Positions 1-9,475 are shown, counted from the stretch's first letter. The stretch: DNA of 64,000 nt from Candidatus Nezhaarchaeota archaeon (GCA_025059375.1 JANXDO010000002.1:1-64000), one strand, 5' to 3'. The notes: generated by a model from the sequence alone, not told the origin. Numbers and translations are program-made.

Positions 1-1062
1 GTTCAAATATAATGCCTCTAACACGGCGTAGGGCATAGCGTCCACGTGAGATGGATATAACATCATCTTCGCCTTAGCAACAATAGATAAAAACTCCTCC
101 CTCGAAATAAACCCAGTAAATAAAACGTTGTCCTCAATACCCAATTTGTAGCAAAACTTTCTCAGCTTAGCTAGAATATTGGGTTCGATATCTCCACTAA
201 TCACTAACCTATAATCTTGTCCTACCTTCTTCACAATGTATTTCCACGCTATTAACCCTTCAATTACCCCCTTCTCTGGGCTTGGCCTTCCTCCAAACAC
301 AACAACCTTTTCCTTATTGATGGACCTTCTGGATATCTTGTCGATCATCTGGAGGTCGTCTTGAGATAATGCCACACCTGGGTCTAAGGAGACCACTTTA
401 CTAAGCCGCTCCTCACCCATCTCAATTGGTATCGACTTTGAGACAGCCAATATCAAGTCAAAGCTATTCAACATATTTCTCAAAACTTTAAATGTTTCTC
501 GTTCAACATTTCTCCATACGAAGGACCAGACCTCCCCTAAGAGGGGGTTAGGGCTTACTATTTTAGACCAAAGATAACGTGTTCTTCCAATGTTTTCTAT
601 ACGATTTACATTTCCATAAAATGGAGGTGACTGTAGCAGTGCTATTCGCTTTAGAGAAAATCTTTTACCGATCTGTAGACACGTGAACAATGCATCAACA
701 CCCTCATGTAACGATATCACGCATTGAGATCTACGTGCAACATCTTCGTCGATTGAAACTTTTATGGGAAAATTATGAATTACTAAGAGCTGAGTCAACG
801 TGTTTCTCATGGGAAGGTTTGGATGGATAACCTTTGGTAGCAAGGAGTTCCCATGAATCCCTATTCCCTCTCTAGAGAGAAAGTAGAGACATTCCTCTCT
901 CTTCTCCCTTGAAAGAAGCTGAAAAGCCCATGGTAAGACGAGGAAGGTATTGATCCCACGTTTCCTATATTCTTTAATTGATAGTAGAGCCCGATAACCT
1001 CCACCGCTAACGAAAGGAAAGGGCTTAGCAACTACAACTGCATTCACTCTATCACATGACAT
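1..1062 (-). CDS. Glycosyltransferase family 4 (GT-B fold), 3' end cut by window edge
   Basis: The minus strand is open from an ATG at 1062 to the window edge (354 codons, no stop reached). The start of the protein (AKPFPFVSGGGYRAL) looks like the N-terminal Rossmann half of a GT4 enzyme, including the glycine-rich acceptor loop. The second half shows VVFGGRPSPEKG, a short SGD strand, LFTGFISREE and YPSHVDAMPYAVLEA, the usual nucleotide-sugar site ending in the EA of the E-x7-E motif. Such enzymes transfer a sugar from NDP- or lipid-linked donors, mostly for N-glycans, S-layer or exopolysaccharide. A second glycosyltransferase-like gene lies just upstream in the same orientation. Donor and acceptor cannot be told. 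Confidence 0.85.
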   Translation of the reverse strand, partial: MSCDRVNAVVVAKPFPFVSGGGYRALLSIKEYRKRGINTFLVLPWAFQLLSREKREECLYFLSREGIGIHGNSLLPKVIHPNLPMRNTLTQLLVIHNFPIKVSIDEDVARRSQCVISLHEGVDALFTCLQIGKRFSLKRIALLQSPPFYGNVNRIENIGRTRYLWSKIVSPNPLLGEVWSFVWRNVERETFKVLRNMLNSFDLILAVSKSIPIEMGEERLSKVVSLDPGVALSQDDLQMIDKISRRSINKEKVVVFGGRPSPEKGVIEGLIAWKYIVKKVGQDYRLVISGDIEPNILAKLRKFCYKLGIEDNVLFTGFISREEFLSIVAKAKMMLYPSHVDAMPYAVLEALYLN

Positions 1063-1232
1063 TTCTCTCAATAATAAAAAAGAGGATAACTAATAAGAGT
1101 TTTTAATTTATTACCTCTTTATCGGCTTTCAATTCCTTTCGTCGAGCAATTTTCTTTCACCTTTTTCAGTATTGAATTTAACTTAAGCTCCCAAAAATTT
1201 GCTTGAATAAAGAGCGTACAGGAGGAATTTTA

Positions 1233-2128
1233 CTATTCATCGACTTCCTCTAATACGGGGTGGAATATGCCGAATTCCTTGTGTGCAAGTATATCCTGTT
1301 TCTTATGGTAGGGTCTGTAGCGAACCATTGGGAAATTCAAGTTAGTGCATCTGAAGCCCAGTGCCGTTATGATTGTCGGCCATCGCATCTCGCAGTATCC
1401 ATAGTGGGGATAGGGTACCCTTTCGAGTCTCTCGAGAACCCTGCGTGAGACCATGTTTCCAGCTAATAAACATCCATAGAGCGTGGTTTTTAACCCCCCC
1501 TCTCCCGCAGCCAATTTATCAAGAACTCTCTCGCTTTGTGTGGGCTGTGGTACCACTTCCACTTAAGAGATGCTGGCCCATAGTGTGTGAAACCTGCATC
1601 GTAATCGGTGTACTTGGAGTATATGTCGCTCACCGGTTTTGTTAGGTACACGTCGTGCTCCAAGAAAATTAAGTGCTCGAAGTCTATGTTCTTTCCTTGT
1701 GAAGAGAACCATTTTATGATGACGATGTCTAGGTTGTGCCACCCCATGGGTGTATAGTCGCAGTACAGGTTCAAGCCCCATCGCTCTAGGAGCCTCCTTA
1801 GGGAGGAGATCTCGCTTTGTCTGCGGAAGCTCTCAACCCTTTGGTTGAGGTATTCTAGTGCCCTGTAAATCGTCCTCGACCTTAAGGCTGCTAGGTTCAA
1901 CACCCTCATCTCCCTAGTGTTGATCGTTATTCCAGGGAAGAAGAGTCGCTGTTGCACTCCGAACATCGGGATGATGACGTCATCTCTGTTCATGTCTCTT
2001 AACCTCTTTAGCCTTCGTAATACTACTGGTGTTATTTTGTGGAAGGTGAAGAGTATGACGAAATTGCTCAAGTTGGACCCCACCTCTTTCAGCACGTGTG
2101 AGGGGCTAAAGTTGCTACTCGACCCCAT
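1233..2128 (-). pseudogene. Glycosyltransferase-like gene broken by a one-base frameshift in a G run
   Basis: Two minus-strand reading frames abut. The first (2128 to 1490, 212 residues) carries an acidic EHDVYL motif that may be the DxD-like metal site of a GT-A fold enzyme. The second (1562 to 1233) continues with a plausible C-terminal half (GCLLAGNMVSRRVLERLE, then YGYCEMRWP). They join at a run of seven C on the plus strand (1494-1500); with eight bases the first frame would read straight into the second, giving about 298 residues. So this is one gene with an apparent single-base deletion: a sequencing or assembly slip, a true mutation, or slippage at the homopolymer. It sits beside a GT4 gene, which fits a cell-surface glycan locus. 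The exact family was not identified. Confidence 0.6.
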
Positions 2129-2227
2129 CCCCGCTCGTTGAAGCCCTGCCCCTAGAGCTCGAATCCAAGCACTGATATAAAAAAGGTGGTGTTAGGGGGT
2201 TTGACGCACGGTTGAAGGGGTCGTTGG

Positions 2228-2839
2228 CTAGAGGTACTGCTTCAGTCTCCTGTTCACTTCATCCCAGTTGACTATGCTCCAGAAGGCCTCAACGTAGTCC
2301 GCTCTCCTGTTCTTGTAGTCTATGTAGTAGGCGTGTTCGAAAACGTCTAAGACCATCAGCACTGGGTGTGAGGGGAACACGTTGACGTTGTGTTTCTCTA
2401 TCTGCATTATCATTAATCGATTGGTTTGCTTACATATTGTTAGTGCTGCCCAGCCAGAGCCTTCAACGGTTACCGCGGCTTGGGTGAACTCTTTCCTGAA
2501 CCTATCGAAGCTTCCAAACTCACTATTGATTAGATCGGCTAGCTCACCTCCAGGCTTGCCACCGCCCTTACTCGGTGGAGCCATGTTGGTCCAGAATAGA
2601 GAGTGCAGTATGTGCCCACCGACGTTCCATGATAGCTCCTTCAGCGCAGCTTTAACGTCTACTTCTAGGTTCTCTTTTCGAGCAGCATCCAACCTCTTTA
2701 GCACTGCATTAGCTCCATTGACGTAAGCTTGATGGTGAATAGTGTGGTGTATGCGTAACTGCTCCTCAGACATGTATGGTGCTAGGTCTCCGTAGCCGTA
2801 GGGTAATCGTGGTAGGACGTAAAACTTAGCAGCCTCCAC
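2228..2839 (-). CDS. sodA: Iron/manganese superoxide dismutase
   Basis: 203 residues, the normal length of the Fe/Mn SOD family, which converts superoxide to oxygen and hydrogen peroxide in the cytoplasm. All four metal ligands are visible: H31 (in IHHTIHH), H79 (in GGHILHS), D165 and H169 (in DVFEHAYY). Second-shell residues typical of the family (Y39, Q146, W130) are also in place. The start is GTG at 2839; a Shine-Dalgarno-like GGAGGT overlaps the stop codon of the rubredoxin gene just upstream, so the two are probably translated as a coupled pair. Whether iron or manganese is used cannot be decided from the residues alone. Its presence indicates exposure to oxygen at least part of the time. 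Confidence 0.95.
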   Translation of the reverse strand: MEAAKFYVLPRLPYGYGDLAPYMSEEQLRIHHTIHHQAYVNGANAVLKRLDAARKENLEVDVKAALKELSWNVGGHILHSLFWTNMAPPSKGGGKPGGELADLINSEFGSFDRFRKEFTQAAVTVEGSGWAALTICKQTNRLMIMQIEKHNVNVFPSHPVLMVLDVFEHAYYIDYKNRRADYVEAFWSIVNWDEVNRRLKQYL

Positions 2840-2850
2840 ACATACACCTC

Positions 2851-3012
2851 CTAGTCCATCCTCTCAAACATGCTTTTTGGAACTCCACAAACTGGGCACT
2901 TCCAATCGTCTGGCAGGCTTTCGAATGGTGTTCCAGGTCTTATGCCTCGACTTGGATCTCCATAATCTGGATCGTAGATGTAGCCGCATACTTGACACCT
3001 CCACCTACCCAA
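2851..3012 (-). CDS. rub: Rubredoxin
   Basis: 53 residues with the two knuckles CQVCG and CPVCG that hold one iron by four cysteines, plus the family's Y-D-P-x-x-G and P-x-D-W segments. It is a small cytoplasmic one-electron carrier, often feeding peroxide- or superoxide-detoxifying enzymes. The reading frame is open for 42 more codons upstream, but a strong GGAGGAGG lies five bases before a TTG at 3012, and starting there gives the classic rubredoxin length, so that start was chosen. A TATA-like box at 3051-3060 also lies inside the longer version. It is first in an operon with superoxide dismutase, 11 bases apart. Confidence 0.93.
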   Translation of the reverse strand: MGRWRCQVCGYIYDPDYGDPSRGIRPGTPFESLPDDWKCPVCGVPKSMFERMD

Positions 3013-3050
3013 AAGTGTCCTCCTCCAAATCGTTGTAGCGTTATTTTGAT

Positions 3051-3151
3051 GTTTATTTAAGCTCGATATTTTAAGATTTCGTTGGAAGGTCTCTTTAATA
3101 CATGGTGTCTTGCTGAATAATAAGAGGCGGAAATTCACCTAGAGTTATAAG
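3051..3151. promoter_or_regulatory. Divergent promoter region of rubredoxin/SOD and copA
   Basis: Two back-to-back TATA-like boxes. On the minus strand TTAAATAAAC (3051-3060) should start transcription near 3030, just before the rubredoxin ribosome site. On the plus strand GTTATAAG (3144-3151) lies about 22-25 bases before the TTG start of the copper ATPase at 3169, so that mRNA may be leaderless. No clear operator palindrome was seen between them. Confidence 0.45.
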
Positions 3152-3168
3152 GGGGTACATTTTAATTA

Positions 3169-5277
3169 TTGGGGCACGATATCCTAGGTTTGGGTCTACA
3201 ATTGCCTAGAGACCCTGTTTGTGGAATGATTGTCGATGTGGATAGTGCTATTAAGCGTAAGATAGGTGATCGAGTATACTACTTTTGCTGTGAAGCTTGT
3301 GCTAGGGTATACGAGCAACCTGAGTTAGAGCTAAAAGCTATGAAGCATCGAGCCACTTTAGCCCTCATAGGGGTTGTTAGCGTTGCTGTCCTAAGGGTCC
3401 TAGTCATGTTCGGGCTCGTTGCGGCCATGATGACACTTGAATTTTTTGGGCTGCACGCTTGGGACCTCATGCTCTTCATCGTATCGACACCCATAATCTG
3501 GATAGCTGGCTGGAGCGTATTTTATGGTGCCTATAAGGCTCTTAGGAGTCGAAGCATAAACATGGACGTCCTGGTGACTGTGAGCGTACTCGCAGGTTGG
3601 GGTTACGGTGCTACCTGCACCTTCATTCCATGGATTGGCTCTGAAGGATTCAGCTACATGGAGACGTCTATGGGAATACTGGCCTTCATACTCTTGGGGA
3701 GGTTTATTGAGGAGAGGGTTCGAAGAAGATCGGCAGCAGCGATTCGTAAACTGCTTGAGCTACAGCCAACGTACGCAAGAGTCTTGAGGGGTGGTCAAGA
3801 GGTGGAGGTGCCAGTCGATGAGGTCCAAGTCGGTGACGTTATCATTGTTAAGCCTGGTGAGAGAATTCCAACTGATGGAGTTGTCATTGAAGGCCACTCC
3901 TTGGTTAATGAAAGCATGATTACTGGAGAGAGCGTGCCCAAAGAGAAGAGTGTGGGTGATGAGGTTGTGGGTGGGACCGTGAATGAAGCTGGCTTTCTAA
4001 AGATTAGGGCTAATAAAGTTGGTGGTGAAACTGCTCTAGCACAGATAATACGTTTAGTTGAGGAGGCTCAGTCATCTACTGCACCAATTCAGAGGTTTGC
4101 TGATAGAGTTGTTGGGTACTTTGTTCCAGCGGTCTTCATAATTGCAATTGCAGCCTTCCTCTACTGGCTCTTCACTGCTAGCTTTACGCACGCCTTCTTG
4201 GTACTACTATCAGTCCTATTGATAGCTTGCCCATGCGCACTGGGCATAGCAACACCAACAGCGATACTTGCTGGTGTTGGTAAGGGTGCAGAGCATGGGA
4301 TACTATTGAGAGGTGGAGAGTATGTTGAGAGAGCACGTAGGTTAACAACAATAATCTTTGATAAGACCGGCACATTGACTATGGGGAAACCTACAGTTAC
4401 TGATGTGATACCAGTTGGAAGCTATAGTAGGGAGGATGTGATGAAGCTGGCTGCAATAGCAGAGAAGAGCTCAGAGCATCCACTTGCTGAGGCTATAATT
4501 AAGGCTGCAGATAACTTGGGGTTTAAAGCATCAAGCCCAAGCTCATTCGATGTAATTCCAGGTGGAGGTGTTAGAGCCACTTATGAGGGTCATCTAGTGT
4601 TTCTTGGAAACAGTAGATTAATGGAGGGTAATGGAGTTGACGTATCGAGAGTCAAAGATACAGTCTCTAAGCTTGAGGAGCAGGGTAAGATGGTAGTGTT
4701 CCTAGCGGTCGATGGAGATTTAGTGGGAGTTATTGCAGCTATGGACACGCCAAAGGAAGAGGCAGCTGAAGTTGTAAGTCGATTGAAGGAAATGGGCTTT
4801 GAGATCATAATGTTAACTGGAGATAATGAGCGGACAGCAAAAGCAATAGCTAGACAGCTAGGTATCGATAATGTCATCGCTGAGGTCATGCCATGGGAGA
4901 AGGCAGACATCATCAAGAAGTTGCAAGCTAAGGGTAAAGTTGTTGCTATGGTCGGTGATGGAATTAATGATGCACCTGCTCTCGCTCAAGCAGATATAGG
5001 TATAGCAGTAGGTAGTGGGACTGACATAGCTAAAGAAGCTGGTGGCATAGTCTTAATTAAGAGTGACTTGAGGGATGTCGTTAAGGCGATTAAGCTTAGT
5101 AAGGTGACTATGAAGAAGATTAAGCAGAACCTATTCTGGGCCTTAATTTACAATACGCTTGCAATCCCAATAGCTGCACTTGGACTATTAACCCCATTAA
5201 TAGCAGCTGGAGCCATGGCTCTAAGCTCACTCTTCGTTACAATCAACTCAGCAACATTAAAATTACAGAGATTATGA
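3169..5277 (+). CDS. copA: Copper(I)-exporting P1B-type ATPase with N-terminal YHS domain
   Basis: 702 residues. An N-terminal YHS/TRASH-like metal domain (DPVCGM, then YFCCEAC, residues about 15-47) replaces the usual heavy-metal-associated domains. Then come transmembrane helices, the actuator motif TGES, the membrane metal site CPC (354-356), the phosphorylation motif DKTGT (D398), the nucleotide-domain SEHPL motif and the hinge GDGINDAP (D597). Helices 7 and 8 carry YN and MALSS, the signature of Cu(I)-transporting CopA. It exports cytoplasmic Cu(I) using ATP. The TTG at 3169 was taken as start because a TATA-like box lies about 25 bases upstream; later TTGs before DPVCGM are possible. 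A free YHS protein follows 37 bases downstream. Confidence 0.93.
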   Translation: MGHDILGLGLQLPRDPVCGMIVDVDSAIKRKIGDRVYYFCCEACARVYEQPELELKAMKHRATLALIGVVSVAVLRVLVMFGLVAAMMTLEFFGLHAWDLMLFIVSTPIIWIAGWSVFYGAYKALRSRSINMDVLVTVSVLAGWGYGATCTFIPWIGSEGFSYMETSMGILAFILLGRFIEERVRRRSAAAIRKLLELQPTYARVLRGGQEVEVPVDEVQVGDVIIVKPGERIPTDGVVIEGHSLVNESMITGESVPKEKSVGDEVVGGTVNEAGFLKIRANKVGGETALAQIIRLVEEAQSSTAPIQRFADRVVGYFVPAVFIIAIAAFLYWLFTASFTHAFLVLLSVLLIACPCALGIATPTAILAGVGKGAEHGILLRGGEYVERARRLTTIIFDKTGTLTMGKPTVTDVIPVGSYSREDVMKLAAIAEKSSEHPLAEAIIKAADNLGFKASSPSSFDVIPGGGVRATYEGHLVFLGNSRLMEGNGVDVSRVKDTVSKLEEQGKMVVFLAVDGDLVGVIAAMDTPKEEAAEVVSRLKEMGFEIIMLTGDNERTAKAIARQLGIDNVIAEVMPWEKADIIKKLQAKGKVVAMVGDGINDAPALAQADIGIAVGSGTDIAKEAGGIVLIKSDLRDVVKAIKLSKVTMKKIKQNLFWALIYNTLAIPIAALGLLTPLIAAGAMALSSLFVTINSATLKLQRL

Positions 5278-5314
5278 GTTGTAGGCGTATGGGAGGCTTT
5301 AGAGGTGGGTTTTA

Positions 5315-5467
5315 ATGGTTAAAGACCCGGTTTGCGGGATGGATGTTGATGAAAGGAAATCCAAGTTTAAGTCGGAGTATAGGGGTAAAACCTACTACTT
5401 CTGTTGCAAACCATGCAAAGATGCCTTCGATAGAAATCCAAGTAAATATTTAAGTGGGCAAGCATAG
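5315..5467 (+). CDS. Stand-alone YHS-domain protein, 50 residues
   Basis: A short ORF with ATG at 5315, preceded by an AGAGGTGGG ribosome site. It begins KDPVCGMDVDE and continues YYFCCKPCKDAF, matching the N-terminal YHS domain of the copper ATPase just upstream almost motif for motif (DPVCGM, then Y-F-C-C-x-x-C). Four cysteines could bind a metal ion. Placed 37 bases after copA on the same strand, it is probably a copper-binding helper or chaperone delivering metal to the pump, or a metal-sensing partner. The role is inferred from position and domain only. Confidence 0.85.
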   Translation: MVKDPVCGMDVDERKSKFKSEYRGKTYYFCCKPCKDAFDRNPSKYLSGQA

Positions 5468-5800
5468 TTCAATGTGATCATAAGGGTATAGCCCCAATAT
5501 TTAACTGGTGACGTACCGCTCATTAACCTCTTTAACTATGTATCCTTAGAAATCATAGTTACACGTTAAAGTTCCTAGTGGTCAACTTTAACTCTCTAAA
5601 CTTAAACCAATATTGGAAGAAGCTCCAAGATTGTCAGCCAGGGGACTCCAGATTTTCATGTATGCTATCGATCCTTAATATGAGGGTGCTCTATCCGTCA
5701 TCGCATTTAGATTATGAAGGAGATTATGGCTTTTGGGCTATCATCGTAAAACTAAAATAAATTACTCAATATATAGTCAATATATGGTGAGGGGCACTAA
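5468..5800. other. Intergenic region with a TATA box before the FrhB-like gene
   Basis: About 330 bases without a convincing gene; a 60-codon GTG-started frame at 5578-5760 has no recognisable features. Near the right end GTCAATATAT occurs with a second near-copy (about 5770-5786), giving a TATA-like element 15-30 bases before the downstream GTG start. Nothing else was recognised. Confidence 0.4.
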
Positions 5801-6898
5801 GTGTTGCTCGAGATGAGTTTGAGGACTCTCGGATTCAATGACCTAGTGTCTACTGTGATATTGAGGGGTCTATGTGTTAAGTGTGGTTTATGTGTCTCAT
5901 CATGTCCTTTAAACTCACTAATCATGACGGACTATGGCCCTCTAAGAGTGGCACCATGCAGGAATTGTGAAGCTTGTTATTATGGCTGTCCTCGTAGTCC
6001 AGCTTTTTCACATGACGCGCTTGAAGCTTCCATAGGCACAAAAGCGGGAGGTTTAGGGAATTATTTTGTAGCTGTATCTACGAGATCCACTTTAACCAGT
6101 ACTAATGGTAGGATGCAGCAGAGTCACGTACTACTTACACTTCTACTCTATGCTTTAGAGAATGGTATCATAGATTCAATGATTCTACCCGGTGAAAATC
6201 GATATCAGAAGTGGAGGCCAACCCCTATCCTAGTATCTAATAGAGATTGGCTTATAAACGCGATTGAATCTAGAGGTGAGTACATCAAGGTTGAATATGG
6301 CGACGCTCTACATCTATCCATGAGGTACACTAATGCCCCCCTACTATCGCTACTTAAACCAGCCGTCTACAGTTATGAGTTTAGTAGGGTAGCAGTTGTT
6401 GGTCCTCCATGTCAAACAACTGCTGCTAGAAACGTGAAGGTGAAGCGTGAAGCCGCCACGAAGCTTGGAGATAAGATAGCGCTGATAATAGGGGTCTTCT
6501 GTATGGGCGCCTTCCCATATCTTGGAATTGCTGAGTACATGAAGTCTAAGGGAATCGAGCTGTCTAAGATAACTAAGTTTGATATAAAGGAGGGCAAGTT
6601 TAAAGCTTACATTGGTGACGTGGAGGTTTTAAGCGAACCAGTTAATGAGGTTAAGAACTTAACGAATAAGCCTTGCGAGTTGTGCAGAGACTTAACTGGG
6701 CTCTACACTGACATATCTATTGGAACCTTAGGCTCACTACCTGGCTGGGTCTCAGTGATAGCTAGAACAAAAGTTGGGGTTGAAGTGCTCAATGGAGCTA
6801 TTGAAGCTGGCTACTTAGAGGCTAAGGATATAGGCAAGGGCATCGAGATGATAATGACGGTAGCAAGGAGGAAGGCGCAAGCAGCTCCACTCCTCTAA
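5801..6898 (+). CDS. Coenzyme F420 hydrogenase/dehydrogenase beta-subunit (FrhB) family protein
   Basis: 365 residues. Near the N-terminus lie two 4Fe-4S motifs, CVKCGLCVSSCP and CRNCEACYYGCP, followed by the FrhB-type domain with TKAGGLG, GPPCQT and the cysteine-bearing GVFCMG and KPCELCRD segments. FrhB-like proteins carry FAD and iron-sulfur clusters and pass electrons between coenzyme F420 and a partner enzyme. No hydrogenase or dehydrogenase partner is next to it, so it may act alone as an F420-dependent oxidoreductase. GTG 5801 was preferred because GGTGAGGGG lies six bases upstream. The nitroreductase 260 bases further on is also of a flavin type sometimes linked with F420. Confidence 0.85.
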   Translation: MLLEMSLRTLGFNDLVSTVILRGLCVKCGLCVSSCPLNSLIMTDYGPLRVAPCRNCEACYYGCPRSPAFSHDALEASIGTKAGGLGNYFVAVSTRSTLTSTNGRMQQSHVLLTLLLYALENGIIDSMILPGENRYQKWRPTPILVSNRDWLINAIESRGEYIKVEYGDALHLSMRYTNAPLLSLLKPAVYSYEFSRVAVVGPPCQTTAARNVKVKREAATKLGDKIALIIGVFCMGAFPYLGIAEYMKSKGIELSKITKFDIKEGKFKAYIGDVEVLSEPVNEVKNLTNKPCELCRDLTGLYTDISIGTLGSLPGWVSVIARTKVGVEVLNGAIEAGYLEAKDIGKGIEMIMTVARRKAQAAPLL

Positions 6899-7155
6899 AC
6901 ATTGATCATCACCAATGGGTAAACAGCTCGCGAGACAATGCTGTTGACGTGCTGGCGCTAAATCTCAGTCATGCACCACTACTTAGGTTTTCTAGTGGCA
7001 CAACCTCCTAGTTAAAGTCATGAGATCCACAAGCCCCCTTGATCTAGCCTTAAGTGGAGCATTTTAATTTATGAAGACTGTGTGCAATTGAAGTTATGCT
7101 GATCACTCTCAACTCTCTAGGCTACTTTAGCATCCTCAAGCTATGGCGTATCTCT

Positions 7156-7800
7156 CTACGAGTCGTGTGCATGCCATTCACCTAAATCTATCAACATCAA
7201 CACTTGGTTTAGAGGCTTTCTTGCAGGCATTGAAGGTTTTTCAGCTGGATATCCAACCTCCACTATTGCTTGAGGCTCATAATCCTCAGGTAGATTAAGC
7301 ACTCTCTCAACCTCCTCTTGAGCGAATAGTGGAGCACACCTCCAGCATCCAGCTAGTCCAAGTGCATGTAGAGCTAGTAGAAAGTTCTCTATGGCTACTG
7401 CTACGCTTTGAACCCCCATAATCCACTCAGCCCTGGACCTCCTCTCATCAGGATACCTTTCAAGATCCTCCTTAGCTAGACAGAAGAGCACTAACAATGG
7501 TGCCTTCATGAACCTCTCAGCTGAGCTTGAAACTATGAGCTCAGCTTCATCTCTTGGAACTCCATCCTTAATTAGGTCCTCCATAAACTTCTTAGACATG
7601 GACTCAACGAGCCTCCTCCTCACCTCACCCCTACCAATGACTATGAACCTCCATGGTTGAGAATTGTGAGCTGATGGAGCCCAAGTGGCTGCTTCAAGAG
7701 CTTTAAGTACTAGCTCTAGTGGCACGTCACGATCCTCGAAAACTCTAATAGTCCTCCTAGCCCTTAGGAGTTCAAGCAAGCTGCTCAAAGTTTGCACCAC
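7156..7800 (-). CDS. Nitroreductase-family flavoprotein
   Basis: 214 residues. The N-terminal RRTIRVFEDRDVP and the WAPSAHNSQPWRF segment are the FMN-binding signature of the nitroreductase superfamily, and the C-terminal GLAGCWRCAPLF with VEVGYPAE completes the fold. These are cytoplasmic FMN enzymes that reduce nitro groups, quinones, enones or flavins. The pattern is also close to the C-terminal domain of FbiB, which reduces dehydro-F420, and an FrhB-type F420 protein lies nearby, but the substrate cannot be fixed. Start is one of two adjacent GTG codons (7800 or 7797), without a clear ribosome site. Confidence 0.85.
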   Translation of the reverse strand: MVQTLSSLLELLRARRTIRVFEDRDVPLELVLKALEAATWAPSAHNSQPWRFIVIGRGEVRRRLVESMSKKFMEDLIKDGVPRDEAELIVSSSAERFMKAPLLVLFCLAKEDLERYPDERRSRAEWIMGVQSVAVAIENFLLALHALGLAGCWRCAPLFAQEEVERVLNLPEDYEPQAIVEVGYPAEKPSMPARKPLNQVLMLIDLGEWHAHDS

Positions 7801-7839
7801 CAGAATTGATTTAGCGTCCCTTCACGTCAACCTCTTGAC

Positions 7840-8523
7840 CTATTGCTTAAGAGGTTTTTTAGCTATTGCTACTATGTGTGGTATGCTTGGAGCATCGTCA
7901 CCCTTCAACTCCTCAACCATCACTGGGAATGAGTGTACTCCTACAGGTGGGTGAGTTACACCATAGAATTTTATTGGTTCAAAGCCCACCTCAATTAATG
8001 TTGATCTTAAGCTTTGAGGATTGAAGCCCCTCGCCTCTCGTGCCCTCATCACATCAACTTCAAGGTTTAGAGACTTGCCGGTCAAGGCAGTTAGTTTAAG
8101 CTGATCAGCTATGAAGCGGCTTGCACAACCAGAAGCATTTGGCGTCTCGATTACTATGAGGCCACCATTCCTCAGAGTTCTAAGGGACTCTTTAAGCATG
8201 TTTAGCGGATTTTTAAGGTGCTCTATCACCTCGAAGGCCGTTATTAAGTCGAACACCCCTCCACGGAACGGTAGCGATTCTGCTTCTAACTCGCACTTCA
8301 ATGCCGTTATGCCCCTCCTCCCCGCCCTCAATAATGCTCTCTCATCTCTATCGACTCCATACACCTCTAAGGCCCCTAAGATTGTTGCCACCTTTCTCGT
8401 CAACTCACCATCTCCACAACCAACATCTAGATACTTTATCTTAGAGGGTAGAAGCTTCTTCACCCATTCTATCACGAGTCTTGGGGTCCAGGAGCCTAGG
8501 AGCTCGGAGAACACGGCGCTCAA
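7840..8523 (-). CDS. SAM-dependent methyltransferase, class I
   Basis: 227 residues. Motif I YLDVGCGDGELT (near residue 30) binds SAM, followed by the acidic end of strand 2 (VYGVDRDE), motif II FDLITAFEVIEHL and the later GGLIVIETPN strand. This is the common methyltransferase-11 type, used on small molecules, quinones, lipids or sugars. The start TTG at 8523 is followed directly by the conserved region. It lies 39 bases upstream (in transcription order) of the nitroreductase gene on the same strand, so the two may be cotranscribed. Substrate unknown. Confidence 0.85.
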   Translation of the reverse strand: MSAVFSELLGSWTPRLVIEWVKKLLPSKIKYLDVGCGDGELTRKVATILGALEVYGVDRDERALLRAGRRGITALKCELEAESLPFRGGVFDLITAFEVIEHLKNPLNMLKESLRTLRNGGLIVIETPNASGCASRFIADQLKLTALTGKSLNLEVDVMRAREARGFNPQSLRSTLIEVGFEPIKFYGVTHPPVGVHSFPVMVEELKGDDAPSIPHIVAIAKKPLKQ

Positions 8524-8593
8524 ACCCCTTAAACTTAGTTCCTAGACGTTAAGCTTTCGCAGACCATTTTGAGGTGATTAGGCTGCACATGGG

Positions 8594-9004
8594 TTAGGGG
8601 ATGAAGAGGGTCTCCACATTAACTCTCTCAGCCACCTCTGCTTGATACCTATCTGAGGTTAGGAGCTTAGCTTCAATGTGCTTGGCTTGAGCTATGTAAA
8701 GCGCATCGTAAATCGTTATATCGTGGCTTAAGGAGAGGTCAAAAGCTTGCTCAATGTACTTGTCCTGCGAGTCTAGGAGTATTACCTTCTCCTTAATAAG
8801 CATCATCAGTACGTTAAAGACCTCCTTAGCCACATCCCCCTCAATCCTCTTGAGCTTAATGCTGTGCCTCCATATGGTGTTCGCCACCTCCTTCACTACG
8901 AGATCTAGAGAATGAACTCCTTCAACCATTCTGGACTCCACGTCCCTCCAACCCTGCTCCCTCAAGATGTACTTCGCGAGAGCAGAGGCATCAATGACTA
9001 TCAC
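8594..9004 (-). CDS. vapC: PIN-domain ribonuclease toxin, VapC family
   Basis: 136 residues with the PIN-domain acidic residues in order: IDAS (D5), VKEVAN (glutamate near 39), IYDALY and LLTSDRY. VapC toxins are Mg-dependent RNases that cut specific tRNAs or rRNA and are held inactive by their VapB partner. The ATG at 9004 overlaps the end of the antitoxin gene by 14 bases, which is usual for coupled toxin-antitoxin translation. Length and order (antitoxin first) are normal for archaeal VapBC pairs. The target RNA is not predictable. Confidence 0.9.
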   Translation of the reverse strand: MIVIDASALAKYILREQGWRDVESRMVEGVHSLDLVVKEVANTIWRHSIKLKRIEGDVAKEVFNVLMMLIKEKVILLDSQDKYIEQAFDLSLSHDITIYDALYIAQAKHIEAKLLTSDRYQAEVAERVNVETLFIP

Positions 9005-9218
9005 GATCCTCCCTCACGTAGCTGAAGGTCGTGCCGCGAGGAGCTTCTGGTAACTTCTCTATCACCTTACGAGCTTCAGCCAATGCCTTCAATCTACGGT
9101 AGTATTCAATTCTACTGTTCAAGAACGATATTATCTCCCCCCTCCAATCAACGTCTTTAAGCTCCTCAAGCGACTTTTTGAGGTCTCTAGGTATACGTAT
9201 ACTCAGCACATCGCTCAT
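8991..9218 (-). CDS. vapB: VapB-type ribbon-helix-helix antitoxin
   Basis: 75 residues. The N-terminal VLSIRIPRDLKKSLEEL is a typical ribbon-helix-helix strand and first helix that binds DNA as a dimer; the charged C-terminal tail (about 45-75) would wrap the VapC toxin. It overlaps vapC by 14 bases. Its own start region and promoter contain repeated GTATAC palindromes, the likely operators through which the VapB or VapBC complex represses its own transcription. ATG at 9218 follows a GGTGG element. Confidence 0.88.
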   Translation of the reverse strand: MSDVLSIRIPRDLKKSLEELKDVDWRGEIISFLNSRIEYYRRLKALAEARKVIEKLPEAPRGTTFSYVREDRDSH

Positions 9219-9272
9219 ATACGAGCCACCACATGTTATTCGTATACAGCGGGCCTATAAAGCTTTGTATAC
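9191..9272 (-). promoter_or_regulatory. vapBC promoter with four GTATAC operator half-sites
   Basis: GTATAC palindromes occur twice in tandem (9191-9202, inside the first codons of vapB), at 9242-9247 and at 9267-9272. The last two flank a TATA-like box (CTTTATAGG on the minus strand, about 9255-9263) and are 25 bases apart. Bound protein would cover both sides of the TATA box and the start region, as expected for autorepression by a ribbon-helix-helix antitoxin. Confidence 0.6.
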
Positions 9273-9475
9273 AGATCACTAGATCATAGAATGACAGTTG
9301 ACAGTGCAGCCCACAACAACCCTTAGTTAGTAGGAGGCAAATAGTGCTTTAAATCCATTAATCTAAACTTCTTTTTGACGGTTGACCACAAAGCTGGCTA
9401 TAATTCAAAAGCACTATAGATTGTAGTAATTTATGACCTTTGGCTTATCGTCCTAGAAGCTCGAAAATCACAATT

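Noticed and set aside
2851-3138. 95-residue version of rubredoxin
   Set aside because: The extra N-terminus spans the promoter TATA box, while a strong ribosome site marks TTG 3012.
5578-5760. GTG-started 60-codon frame in the gap before the FrhB-like gene
   Set aside because: No ribosome site, no family features, atypical composition; most likely chance.
6899-6925. Minus-strand GTGATGA resembling a C box at the end of the FrhB-like gene
   Set aside because: No D or D' box at guide spacing.
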